From assembly GCF_023074075.1 (NCBI RefSeq), contig NZ_JADPKT010000003.1, positions 356,001 to 420,000 of the forward strand: a stretch of DNA of 64,000 nt, given 5' to 3'. Position 1 is the stretch's first letter. Every line of letters begins with the position of its first letter. The position numbers and the translations under genes were made by a program. The DNA comes from Bradyrhizobium sp. 138 (GTDB lineage Bacteria; Pseudomonadota; Alphaproteobacteria; Rhizobiales; Xanthobacteraceae). The notes under the pieces were generated by a model. It saw nothing but the letters and a program-made list of their open reading frames with translations, was not told the origin of the DNA and did no database searches. Of this stretch, positions 17,283 through 26,156 are shown one piece after another.

Positions 17283-18023
17283 CTACGCCTTGCGCGCGCC
17301 GGGCAGCCGTCCTCGCCAGCCCATGCCGATGATGACGGCAATCATCAAGAGGAAGGCAACGGCCGTGGTGAAGTCGACGATGCGGTCGCCTCCCGAGCAC
17401 ATGTCACGATTGAGGCACGCGCGGGACAACAGGCCGCCCCGAAGCAGGGCCGCGAGCACGCCGAAATAGAACAGGATGCTGAGCACGAGATAGACCGTTG
17501 TCACGAGCGCGCGCCGCCATCGCGACGGCATCGCCGGGTCGTCCTCGCTTCGTTCGGTCACGAATTGCCCCGGATGGGCCTTGGCCGGATTGCGTATCTG
17601 CACGGTGGAATGGGTCAGGAGATCGTGAACGGCCTGGTTGCGTCGGGTGGCGGTCATGGCCAGGAAGGAGTACCAGCCCAGCACGCTCTTGATGGCGAAG
17701 CGAGCCAACGCCTTTGCGAAGCTCAGATTTCCGCCGCGGTCATCGACCACGCGCAGATTGGTCCAGAAGTGCCCGAGCGTGCCGCCGGTGCGCCAGACCA
17801 GCATCGGCTCGTAAAACAGCAGAATCACCACGACCGACACGCCGAGGGTTCGGGCCAGGGTGTCGCTCTGCGCGTTGCTCGCCACCGCCAGGGCGCCGAA
17901 CAGCAGGGCCATCGCCAGCATCCAGTCGAGCAGGATGGCTTTGAGCCGCCGCGAAAAGCGCGCGTAGCGCGGTCCGGGGAGCGATAGAGGAGCCGCGTCG
18001 GAGATCATGGGAGGAAGTCGCAT
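17283..18023 (-). CDS. RDD-family membrane protein
   Basis: A protein of 246 residues. RYARFSRRLKAILLDWMLA near residues 19-37 holds the Arg and Asp of the RDD motif at the first helix. Further helices lie at about 57-75 and 100-125, and two more near the C-terminus (about 172-193 and 215-235). TGGTLGHFWTNLRVVDD is typical. RDD proteins are small transport-related membrane proteins of poorly defined role. The ATG at 18023 gives MRLPPMISD; a second Met at residue 6 is an alternative. Confidence 0.75.
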   Translation of the reverse strand: MRLPPMISDAAPLSLPGPRYARFSRRLKAILLDWMLAMALLFGALAVASNAQSDTLARTLGVSVVVILLFYEPMLVWRTGGTLGHFWTNLRVVDDRGGNLSFAKALARFAIKSVLGWYSFLAMTATRRNQAVHDLLTHSTVQIRNPAKAHPGQFVTERSEDDPAMPSRWRRALVTTVYLVLSILFYFGVLAALLRGGLLSRACLNRDMCSGGDRIVDFTTAVAFLLMIAVIIGMGWRGRLPGARKA

Positions 18024-18091
18024 CCGTTCATGAGATCCACCTATGAGACGCCGGCAGGTGGTTCACAGTTCGACCATACCAGACTGCGGCA

Positions 18092-20299
18092 TTACGCCAC
18101 CAGCACGGCATCCTCATCACCGTCGATGCCGCGCTGCGCGGCCAAGAGGCTGATGATCTCGGCATTCGGCCTGGCCTTGCTGAACAGAAAGCCCTGGCCC
18201 TCGTCGCAGCCTTCGGTGCGCAGGCAGCTGAGCTCGGCTTCGGTCTCGACGCCTTCGGCGGTGATGGTGACGCCCAGGCCTTTGCCGAGGCTGACGATGG
18301 ATCGGATGATCGCCTGGGCCTCGCGGTTGGCGCCGAGATCACGCACGAAGGACTGATCGATCTTGATCTTGTCGAAGGGGAAGCTGCGTAAGTAACTGAG
18401 GCTGGAATAGCCGGTGCCGAAATCGTCCATGGAAATGCGGACCCCCAGCCCGCGCAGCGCGTGCAGGGTCGCCAGCACTTCTGCGCTCTTCTCGAGCAGC
18501 AGCGTTTCGGTGATCTCGAGCTCGAGCCGGCGCGGCGGCAGGCCGGAATGCTTCAAGGCGTCGGTGACGATCGAGAGCAGATTGCCGCTGCGGAACTGGA
18601 GCGGCGACAGGTTGACGGCGACGCGGACGTCGTCCGGCCAGGCCGCGGCATCCAGACACGCCCGGCGCAGCATCAAGCCGCCGAGCGGGTTGATCAGGCC
18701 GGTATCCTCGGCGACCGGAATGAACTCGGCCGGCGAGACCGTGCCGCGCTCGCCATGCGGCCAGCGCACCAGCGCCTCGAAGCCGGTGATGCGGCCGCTC
18801 TGGAGGTCGATCAGCGGCTGATAATAGGGACGCAGCACGTCGTTCTGAATGGCGTCGCGCAGCTCGACCTCGATCTTGCGGCGGCTCTGCGCTTTCGCGT
18901 CCAGCGCGGCCTCGAAGAAGGCGAAGCTGCCGCGCGCATCCTGCTTGGCGCGCGACAGCGCCATGCCGGCGCTCTTGAGCAGCTTTTCGGACTCATCGCC
19001 ATCACCCGGCGCCATTGCGATGCCGATCGAGGCGCCGATCACCACGGAATGACCGTTGAGCAGATAGGGATCGGCGATGGCCTCCAGCAGGCGCTTGGCC
19101 AGAAGCACCGCGTCTTCGGGCCGCGTCAGCCCGCTCTGCAGGATAGCGAATTCGTCGGAATTGAGCCGCGCCAGCGCGTCTTCCTCGCGCAAGGTGGAAC
19201 GCAGGCGTTTGGCGACACCACGCAGCAGCTTGTCGCCGACCGCATGCCCCAGCGTGTCGTTGACCGCCTTGAAACTGTCCAGCCCGAGGATCAGCAGCGC
19301 GACCTTGTCGGTGCTGCGCCGCGTGTGCAGCAGCATCTCGTCCATCTGCTGGCGCAAGAGATTGCGATTGGGCAGGCCGGTCAGCCCGTCGTGCTGGGCC
19401 ATGAAGGCGAGCCGCGCTTCGGCGCGCTTGCGCTCGGTGATGTCCATCAGCGCGAGCAGCACCGCGGGACGCTCGGCATAGGTCAGTTCGCGCGAATAGA
19501 TCGCAAGGTCGATCAGCGCGCCGTCGGCCTTGACGTGCTTCCAGGTGCGTCCGGCCTGCTCCTCGCCGGTGGGATCAGCGGTCCAGGGCGGCTCGCTGTC
19601 GAACGCCTGCAAGGAGCGGATCTTCAATTGCTCGAACTCGGCGCGGCTGTAGCCGTAATGCGCAACCGCGGCGTCGTTGACGCCGAGGATGCGCTCGTCG
19701 TCCAGCGCGCAGACGATCATGGGCACGGGATTGCCGTCGAACAGCAGGCGGAACGAGGCCTCGCGCTGCTTCAATTCGGTGATGTCGACGCGCAGGCCGA
19801 CGACGCCGCCGTCGTCGGTCAGCCGCTCGTCGATCAGGATGACGCGGCCGTCCGACAGCTTCTGCTCGTGGCGGGCGGCGGGTCGATAGAGCTTTTGCAG
19901 CCGCTCGGCGATCCACTCGTCTTCATGGCCGAGGGCTTCGGGATAATCACCGCGCGCGACGCCGATGCGCAGCGTGTCTTCGAGCCGCGCGCCTTCTTCG
20001 AACAGATCGGCGGACTTGCTGTAGATCTCGGCGTATTTCTTGTTCCAGAGCACGTAACGGCCGTCGGCATCGAGAAACACGATGCCCTGCGGCAGGATGT
20101 CGATGGCCTGGCGCAGGCGCTCATGGGATTTGCGCGCCTCCGCGATCGCAGCTTCCACCTCGGCGCGGCTGCGCAGGACTTCGTCGCGTTCGGAGATGGC
20201 ACGCGGCGTGCGCGCGAAACGCGGCTTGCGCGCCTGCTGGCCGGCGCGGGCAAGCACGCTTTGCTTTCGTCTTTTTGTTCTTCGAGACCCCAAACTCAA
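18092..20299 (-). CDS. PAS-PAS-GGDEF-EAL protein with degenerate GGDEF motif
   Basis: I place the start at the TTG at 20299 (735 residues), which has GGGACGAG upstream. The frame is open to 20563, but that part is arginine-rich and looks noncoding; a GTG at 20257 is another option. Two PAS-like domains (one with GIVFLDADGRYVLWN, one with MIVCALDDERILGVN) precede a GGDEF domain whose signature reads NSDEF (codons at 19148-19162), lacking the two glycines, so cyclase activity is unlikely. The EAL domain is intact (GFEALVRW, then MDDFGTGYSSLSYL and KIDQSFV). The best guess is a cyclic-di-GMP phosphodiesterase that may bind GTP through its GGDEF domain. Confidence 0.85.
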   Translation of the reverse strand: MSLGSRRTKRRKQSVLARAGQQARKPRFARTPRAISERDEVLRSRAEVEAAIAEARKSHERLRQAIDILPQGIVFLDADGRYVLWNKKYAEIYSKSADLFEEGARLEDTLRIGVARGDYPEALGHEDEWIAERLQKLYRPAARHEQKLSDGRVILIDERLTDDGGVVGLRVDITELKQREASFRLLFDGNPVPMIVCALDDERILGVNDAAVAHYGYSRAEFEQLKIRSLQAFDSEPPWTADPTGEEQAGRTWKHVKADGALIDLAIYSRELTYAERPAVLLALMDITERKRAEARLAFMAQHDGLTGLPNRNLLRQQMDEMLLHTRRSTDKVALLILGLDSFKAVNDTLGHAVGDKLLRGVAKRLRSTLREEDALARLNSDEFAILQSGLTRPEDAVLLAKRLLEAIADPYLLNGHSVVIGASIGIAMAPGDGDESEKLLKSAGMALSRAKQDARGSFAFFEAALDAKAQSRRKIEVELRDAIQNDVLRPYYQPLIDLQSGRITGFEALVRWPHGERGTVSPAEFIPVAEDTGLINPLGGLMLRRACLDAAAWPDDVRVAVNLSPLQFRSGNLLSIVTDALKHSGLPPRRLELEITETLLLEKSAEVLATLHALRGLGVRISMDDFGTGYSSLSYLRSFPFDKIKIDQSFVRDLGANREAQAIIRSIVSLGKGLGVTITAEGVETEAELSCLRTEGCDEGQGFLFSKARPNAEIISLLAAQRGIDGDEDAVLVA

Positions 20300-20714
20300 C
20301 TTTACTCGTCCCAGTCGCGCGCCCAGCGGCCGCAAGTTTTGGGGCAAGTGTCTGAAAAAAAAGTAATCTTGGCCGGCCGCGGTCCGCGCGAGGCAGAGCT
20401 TGCTGCCTGTTTGCGCGGCGCGGCTGCGGCGGCAGGCGCCGTCAAACTGAGTCCTGCGCCGCAATCGATGTTCGATCTGGCGCAAAATTGCGCGCGCGCT
20501 TGAATCGGTTCCGAAATTGTGCGCGATTGCATGCGATCTGCGGATTTTCCTCACGCCGCGCACGAATTTTGGTCAATCTGGGATACGGTTATTGCACCGT
20601 TAAGAAACGGTAGCTCGAGACGCAATTTGGGCGAGCTCATACGTGGTGAACTGTGGTCGGTTCGAGGGCGTCATTGTTAACGCTGATCCAGCATTGGGCT
20701 ATAACGTCGTCAGC
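20300..20714. other. Divergent intergenic region between the EAL gene and mepA
   Basis: About 415 bp that should carry both promoters. The part from 20300 to 20563 is open in the frame of the EAL gene but has a composition unlike the coding part. A run of eight A at about 20355 and AT-rich DNA at 20560-20620 are the only notable features. No RNA gene or hairpin terminator was recognised. Confidence 0.4.
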
Positions 20715-21659
20715 ATGAGTCGCCGCTGCATCACCCTCGTCCTGCTTTCGCTTGCACTCCTGACCGCCGGCGGCGCGCTGGCCCAGGACAAGGGCAGCGT
20801 CACCCCGAAGGCGCTGCCGCCGCTTGCCAATCCCAACGACCCCGATCTCGCCGCCAAGGAGCTGTTCGCGCGAAAGCTGCTGCCGTCGAAGGGGCCGGCC
20901 CATGCCATCGGCTCCTATACCAAGGGCTGCATCGGCGGGGCGGACCAGATGCCGATCAACGGCGACCATTGGCAGGTGATGCGGCTGTCACGCAACCGCA
21001 GCTATGGCCACCCCGAGATGATCGAAATGATCAAGCGGCTCGCAGCCAGGGCGCACAAGGACGCGGGATGGCCGGGCATCCTGGTCGGCGACATCGCCCA
21101 GCCGCGCGGCGGCCCGGCGCTGTCAGGCCATGCCAGCCACCAGATCGGCCTCGATGCCGACATCTGGCTGACGCCGATGCCGGACCGCCGCCTCTCGCGC
21201 GAGGAGCGCGAAGACATGTCGGCGGTGATGATGGTGCGCCCCGACCGGCTCGACATCGATCCAAGAGTGTTCACGCCTGGCCACGTGCTGGTGCTGCGCG
21301 ATGCGGCGCGGGAGCCGGCGGTGCAGCGCATCTTCGTCAATGCGGCGATCAAGAAGGCGCTGTGCCGCGAGGCCAAGGGCGACCGCGCCTGGCTGTCTAA
21401 AATCCGCCCCTGGTGGGGCCACGACTATCACTTCCACATCCGCATGCGCTGCCCGGCGGGCGCCGGCGAATGCGAGGGCCAGCCGTCGCAGACCGAGGAC
21501 GAAGGCTGCAAGCCGGCCGATCTCGCCTATTGGTTCTCCGACGCCGTGCTGCACCCCAAGCCGCCGCCGGAGCCGCCCAAGCCGAAGCCGCCGATGACGC
21601 TGGCGCAGATGCCGGCGGCCTGCAAGGCGGTGCTGCATGCGGCGGATGCGAAGCCGTAG
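20715..21659 (+). CDS. mepA: Penicillin-insensitive murein endopeptidase
   Basis: A protein of 314 residues from the ATG at 20715, which gives a signal peptide (MSRRCITLVLLSLALL, then GGALAQ). The LAS-metallopeptidase zinc residues are visible in GHASHQIGLDADIWL (His and Asp) and in WWGHDYHFHIRM. Four or more cysteines in the mature part (for example CIGGADQMP and CKPADLAYW) suggest disulfides. The enzyme cleaves D-Ala to meso-diaminopimelate cross-links in peptidoglycan, in the periplasm. The C-terminus has a Pro/Lys-rich stretch before the last 20 residues. Confidence 0.92.
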   Translation: MSRRCITLVLLSLALLTAGGALAQDKGSVTPKALPPLANPNDPDLAAKELFARKLLPSKGPAHAIGSYTKGCIGGADQMPINGDHWQVMRLSRNRSYGHPEMIEMIKRLAARAHKDAGWPGILVGDIAQPRGGPALSGHASHQIGLDADIWLTPMPDRRLSREEREDMSAVMMVRPDRLDIDPRVFTPGHVLVLRDAAREPAVQRIFVNAAIKKALCREAKGDRAWLSKIRPWWGHDYHFHIRMRCPAGAGECEGQPSQTEDEGCKPADLAYWFSDAVLHPKPPPEPPKPKPPMTLAQMPAACKAVLHAADAKP

Positions 21660-21835
21660 CGTTGTAGGCACATTTGACCTCGCGGCCCGGCCTGCTATCT
21701 TGGCAGCGATATCCCTGCCGGCCGTAAGCCGCAGCCGGGCCCCGTGGAACAGCGCTTCCGCCCGTCGCGACCTGTCTCGCCAACGCCAGATCTGCGCGTC
21801 TTTCAGCGCGCGTGAGCTCGCACGGAGCGCTCCTC

Positions 21836-22621
21836 ATGATTCGTTTTGCCGGACTTGTCGCCGCCTTCGTCGTCCTCGCGGGCGCGAGCCTTTCGCCTGC
21901 GAGCGCCGAGGACAAGACCATCACCGTGTTTGCCGCGGCGTCGATGAAGAACGCGCTCGACGAGGTCGACGCGGCCTACACCGCCAAGACCGGCGTCAAG
22001 TTCTCGGTCAGCTATGCCGCAAGCTCGGTGCTGGCGAGGCAAATCGAGCAGGGCGCACCAGTCGACGTGTTCGTCTCGGCCGACACCGACTGGATGGACT
22101 ATGCGATCGCCAAGAAGACCATCAACGAGCCTTCCAGGGTCAATCTGCTCGGCAACGGCATCGTGCTGATCGCGCCGAAGGATTCCAAGATCGACAACGT
22201 CACCGTCGCGCAAGGCTTCGACCTCGCAAAGCTCGCCGGCGACGGCAAGATCGCGACCGGCGACGTCAGGTCGGTACCAGCGGGCAAATATGCCAAGGCC
22301 GCGCTGACGAGCCTTGGGGCCTGGCAGGCGTCCGAGCCGAAACTCGCCATGGCCGAGAGCGTGCGTGCGGCGCTGACGCTGGTGGCGCGCGGCGAGGCCA
22401 ATCTCGGCATCGTCTATGCCACCGACGCCAAGGTCGAGCCCGGCGTCAAGATCGTCGGCACCTTCCCGGCGGATTCGCATCCCGCGATCGTCTATCCGGT
22501 TGCGGCGACTACCAATGCGAAGGCTGGGACCAACGATTATCTCTCTTTCCTGCGCTCCTCGGTCGCCAAGTCTATTTTTGAAAAATACGGCTTCAGGTTC
22601 CTGATCAGCCCCACGACGTGA
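21836..22621 (+). CDS. modA: Molybdate ABC transporter, periplasmic binding protein
   Basis: A protein of 261 residues from the ATG at 21836; the start gives a signal peptide ending near PASAED. Typical ModA segments are TVFAAASMKNALDEV, FSVSYAASSVLARQIEQGAP and VDVFVSADTDWMDY. It binds molybdate or tungstate and delivers it to ModB. The modB gene follows after 13 bp. Confidence 0.95.
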   Translation: MIRFAGLVAAFVVLAGASLSPASAEDKTITVFAAASMKNALDEVDAAYTAKTGVKFSVSYAASSVLARQIEQGAPVDVFVSADTDWMDYAIAKKTINEPSRVNLLGNGIVLIAPKDSKIDNVTVAQGFDLAKLAGDGKIATGDVRSVPAGKYAKAALTSLGAWQASEPKLAMAESVRAALTLVARGEANLGIVYATDAKVEPGVKIVGTFPADSHPAIVYPVAATTNAKAGTNDYLSFLRSSVAKSIFEKYGFRFLISPTT

Positions 22622-22634
22622 TATCTGCGGCTTG

Positions 22635-23330
22635 ATGTCCGAGATTTCTCCCGCCGAATGGACCGCGATCCTGCTCTCGCTCAGGGTCGCGATCATCGCA
22701 ACGCTGGTGGCGACGCCATTCGGCATCGCGCTGGCGTGGCTGCTGGCGCGGCGGGATTTCTGGGGCAAGTCGCTGCTCGACGCAATCGTGCATCTGCCGT
22801 TGGTGCTGCCGCCTGTCGTCACTGGCTATCTGCTGTTGTTGACGTTCGGCCGCCGCGGCCTGGTCGGCGGCTTCCTTGCCGACCATCTCGGCATCGTGTT
22901 CTCGTTCCGCTGGACCGGCGCGGCGCTCGCCTGCGGCGTGATGGCGTTTCCGCTGCTGGTGCGGCCGATGCGGCTGTCGATCGAGGCGATCGACCGCCGG
23001 CTCGAGCAGGCCGCCGAGACGTTAGGGGCCGCGCCCTGGAAAGTGTTCTTCACGGTGACGCTGCCGCTGGCGCTGCCCGGCGTGCTCGCCGGCATGGTGC
23101 TCGGCTTTGCCAAGGCGATCGGCGAGTTCGGCGCCACCATCACCTTCGTCTCCAACATTCCCGGCGAGACCCAGACGATTTCCTCCGCGATCTATTCGCT
23201 GATCCAGACGCCCGACGGCGATGCCGCCGCGGGCCGGCTGGTGATCGTCTCGATCGTGCTGGCGCTCGGCGCCCTGATCGCGGCCGAATGGTTCGCCCGC
23301 CGCGCCACCGCGCGGCTGCACGGGAACTGA
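22635..23330 (+). CDS. modB: Molybdate ABC transporter permease
   Basis: A protein of 231 residues with five or more hydrophobic helices. The EAA loop with AAETLGAAPWKVFFTVTLPL is clear. The ATG at 22635 is preceded directly by a TTG that could also serve. The gene is followed by modC after 2 bp, so modABC is one operon. Confidence 0.94.
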   Translation: MSEISPAEWTAILLSLRVAIIATLVATPFGIALAWLLARRDFWGKSLLDAIVHLPLVLPPVVTGYLLLLTFGRRGLVGGFLADHLGIVFSFRWTGAALACGVMAFPLLVRPMRLSIEAIDRRLEQAAETLGAAPWKVFFTVTLPLALPGVLAGMVLGFAKAIGEFGATITFVSNIPGETQTISSAIYSLIQTPDGDAAAGRLVIVSIVLALGALIAAEWFARRATARLHGN

Positions 23331-23332
23331 TC

Positions 23333-23995
23333 ATGCTGCGGGTCGACATCGAAAAGCAGCTCGGCGAGTTCTCGCTGTCCGCGACCTTCACCGGAGAAGG
23401 CCGCGTCATCGGCCTGTTCGGCGCCTCTGGTGCCGGCAAGACGTCGCTGGTCAACATGATCGCAGGGCTGCTGCGGCCCGACCGTGGCACCATCGTGATC
23501 GACGGCGAAACTGTCGACGACACCGCCGCCGGCATCCATGTTCCGACCTGGCGCCGCCGTATCGGCTATGTTTTCCAGGACGCGCGGCTGTTCCCGCATC
23601 TCGACGTCGCGCAGAATCTCGACTACGGCCGGCGGATGAACGGCCTCTCGCCGGATCCTGCCCAGCACAAGCGCATCATCGACCTGCTCGATATCGGCGC
23701 CCTGCAAGGTCGCCGCCCCGGAAAGCTCTCCGGCGGCGAGCGGCAGCGCGTCGCGCTCGGTCGCGCGCTGCTGTCGAAACCACGCCTCCTGCTGCTCGAC
23801 GAGCCGCTCGGCGCGCTCGATGAGGGCCGCAAGCTCGAGATCCTGCCCTATCTGGTGCGGCTGCGCGACGAGGCCAACGTGCCGATGGTCTATGTCAGCC
23901 ACGACGCCGCCGAGCTACGCCAGCTCGCGACGCAGATCGTGATGCTGAAGCAGGGCCGCGTGACGAGTTTTGGCGGGGTGAAGGTGCTGGCGTAG
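23333..23995 (+). CDS. modC: Molybdate ABC transporter ATP-binding protein, short form
   Basis: A protein of 220 residues from the ATG at 23333, 2 bp after modB. Walker A FGASGAGKT is at about 30-38, then signature LSGGERQRVALGRAL and Walker B LLLLDEPLGALD. It ends soon after the H-loop (VYVSHDAAELRQLA). The C-terminal TOBE/MOP domain of enterobacterial ModC (about 350 residues), which binds molybdate, is absent. A palindromic repeat follows the stop. Confidence 0.93.
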   Translation: MLRVDIEKQLGEFSLSATFTGEGRVIGLFGASGAGKTSLVNMIAGLLRPDRGTIVIDGETVDDTAAGIHVPTWRRRIGYVFQDARLFPHLDVAQNLDYGRRMNGLSPDPAQHKRIIDLLDIGALQGRRPGKLSGGERQRVALGRALLSKPRLLLLDEPLGALDEGRKLEILPYLVRLRDEANVPMVYVSHDAAELRQLATQIVMLKQGRVTSFGGVKVLA

Positions 23996-24025
23996 CAACT
24001 CCGTCGTCGCCCTTGCGACGGCTTT

Positions 24026-24150
24026 CGTAGGGTGGGCAAAGCGACTTGTCCGCCGTAGCTCGGAGAGCGAAGGCGAAAGCGTGCCCACGCATTTTTTGCG
24101 ATCGAGAGAGCTGGTGGGCACGGCGCAAGGGCGCCTTTGCCCACCCTACG
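24026..24150. repeat. Intergenic palindrome, family A copy 2
   Basis: The outer arms begin CGTAGGGTGGGCAAAG and end CTTTGCCCACCCTACG. Inner arms GTGCCCAC and GTGGGCAC form a second hairpin. It fills the convergent gap between modC and the antiporter gene. The left inner part (CCGCCGTAGCTCG onward) closely matches the copy at 56474. Confidence 0.88.
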
Positions 24151-24156
24151 GCTGCG

Positions 24157-25950
24157 TCATACTCCCGCCACCGAGGCCCACACATCGGCAAGCTTCTTCC
24201 GCAGCGCCTGCGCGCGGGTCAGCGGCGGCGGCGTCTCGTCTTCTTCGGGCAGGCGCAGGCCGACGACGCTGACACGGCCGCCGGAGATCGAGCGCGCCAC
24301 CAGCACGATCTCGTCCAGCGCGAGCTCGGCGCCCTCCTTCGGCGCGCGGTCGAGATGGACGTCGAAATAATCGGCGAGCGTGAGCTTGCTCTCGTCGTCG
24401 CTCACCTTCACGCCATAGATCTCGGCGAGCTCGGCGAGCGTATGCTCGCCGGAGACCATGAAGTCGCCGAGCAGATGCGGATCCGGCGCCGAGCTCGGCT
24501 GCATGTCGACGAAGAAGCGGTCGAGCGACTCGGCCTTTTCCGGCGGTGCCAGCAGATAGATGTAGTCGCCGGGCGCGATCGGGTCGGCCTCCGTCGGCGT
24601 CAGGATGTTCTCGTTGCGGATCACCAGCGTCGGCTTGGACCAGGACGGGATCAGGCCGCGGCGGAAATACAGGCTCTTGGGCCGCACCGGATAGCCGACC
24701 AGCTGCTGCTCGAGCTGGCCGGGCAGATCCAACTCGACGCGGCGCGGGCCGCGCTCGGCGCGCGGCAGCGCCACGTGCAGCTTGCGCGCGGCGGGTGCCA
24801 GGGTCCAGCCCTGCAGCAGCAGCGAGATGATGACGACGACGAAGGCGACATCGAAATAGAGATAGGCCTTGGAGAGGCCGACCAGCATCGGGATCGAGGC
24901 CAGGAAGATCGCGACGGCGCCGCGCAGGCCGGTCCACGCGATGAAGATCTTTTCACGCCAGTTGAAGCGGAATGGCGCCAGGCACGCGAACACCGCGATC
25001 GGCCGCGCCACCAGCATCAGCACGAGCGCGACGGCGACCGCTGGCAGCACGCTGGTGCCGAGCCTGCTCGGCGAGACCAGGAGGCCGAGCAGCACGAACA
25101 TCACGATCTGCGCCAGCCAGGTCGCGGCATCGAGGAAGGCCACGACCGAGTTATGCGCGCGCGTCGGCCGGTTGCCGATGATGATGCCGGCGAGGTAGAC
25201 CGCGAGAAAGCCGGAGGCGTGCAACATCTGCGAGCCGCCGAAGATCACCAGCGCGGCCGTGGTCACGAACGGCGCATGCAGTCCCTGCGGCAGCGCCACC
25301 TTGTTGAGCGCGATGACGACGAGGCGGCCGCCGAGCACACCGACGACGGCGCCCAGCACCGCCTCCAGGACGAACTCCATCAGCACATGGCCGGGCGAGC
25401 TCGAACCGACCGAGATGTACTCGACCAGCATCAGGGTGAGGAAGATCGCGAACGGATCGTTGGTGCCGGATTCCGCCTCCAGCGTCGCGCCGACGCGCGG
25501 GCGCAGGCGCAGGCCCTGGGTGTGCACCAGCAGGAACACGGCCGCCGCATCGGTCGAGGCCACCACGGCGCCGACCAGCAGCGACTCCGTCCAGTTGAGG
25601 TCGAGCGCGAATTTGGCGAACGGCGCCGTGATCAGCGCGGTCAAGAGCACGCCGACGGTCGCGAGCACCACCGACGGCGCCAGCACGGTGCGGATGCTGG
25701 CAAAGCGCGTGCGCAAGCCGCCGTCGAACAGGATCAGGGCCAGCGCCACCGAGCCGACCAGATAGGTGGTGCGGACGTCGTCGAACTGGAGCTGGCCGGG
25801 ACCGGAATCGCCGGCGAGCATGCCGACCGCAAGGAAGACGAGCAGCAAGGGCGCGCCGAAGCGCAGCGCAAGCAGGCTCGACAGGATGCCGGCCATGACG
25901 AGGACGGCGCCGAGCAATATGGCGAGGCTGACGGAGTCGAGAGAGGCCAT
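24157..25950 (-). CDS. CPA1-type K+(Na+)/H+ antiporter, NhaP2/CvrA-like
   Basis: A protein of 597 residues. Some twelve transmembrane helices span residues 7-390, with FDGGLRTRF and STDAAAVFLLV (the ion-binding Asp region). A cytosolic RCK_C/TrkA_C-like domain follows (RNENILTPTEADPIAPGDYI) and then a CorC/HlyC-like C-terminal domain (GDFMVSGEHTLAELAEIYGV). This domain order matches NhaP2 of Vibrio and CvrA of E. coli, which exchange potassium for protons. The last residues overlap nothing; a palindrome separates it from modC. Confidence 0.88.
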   Translation of the reverse strand: MASLDSVSLAILLGAVLVMAGILSSLLALRFGAPLLLVFLAVGMLAGDSGPGQLQFDDVRTTYLVGSVALALILFDGGLRTRFASIRTVLAPSVVLATVGVLLTALITAPFAKFALDLNWTESLLVGAVVASTDAAAVFLLVHTQGLRLRPRVGATLEAESGTNDPFAIFLTLMLVEYISVGSSSPGHVLMEFVLEAVLGAVVGVLGGRLVVIALNKVALPQGLHAPFVTTAALVIFGGSQMLHASGFLAVYLAGIIIGNRPTRAHNSVVAFLDAATWLAQIVMFVLLGLLVSPSRLGTSVLPAVAVALVLMLVARPIAVFACLAPFRFNWREKIFIAWTGLRGAVAIFLASIPMLVGLSKAYLYFDVAFVVVIISLLLQGWTLAPAARKLHVALPRAERGPRRVELDLPGQLEQQLVGYPVRPKSLYFRRGLIPSWSKPTLVIRNENILTPTEADPIAPGDYIYLLAPPEKAESLDRFFVDMQPSSAPDPHLLGDFMVSGEHTLAELAEIYGVKVSDDESKLTLADYFDVHLDRAPKEGAELALDEIVLVARSISGGRVSVVGLRLPEEDETPPPLTRAQALRKKLADVWASVAGV

Positions 25951-26156
25951 CCACCTTCCGGGTCAAAACAGCTGGAACGGCATCCTTATCGTCGCAGGAC
26001 TCGCGCGCCAACCCATTTTCGTTCCTCGCGGCAATCTGCCCGTATTATACGGCCTTAACGTCCATCACATGCCGGTGTATCGATGGTCCGGCTGCGCCTG
26101 TTGTGGGATTCTGCGGCTCCCTCGAATCAATCCCTCCCCGCTTGCCGACGAGACCG

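Noticed and set aside
24046..26058. A very long plus-strand frame (670 codons) opposite the antiporter gene
   Set aside because: It is an antisense shadow in high-GC DNA; the protein is Arg/His/Gln/Asp-rich with no fold, whereas the minus strand codes for a well-recognised antiporter.
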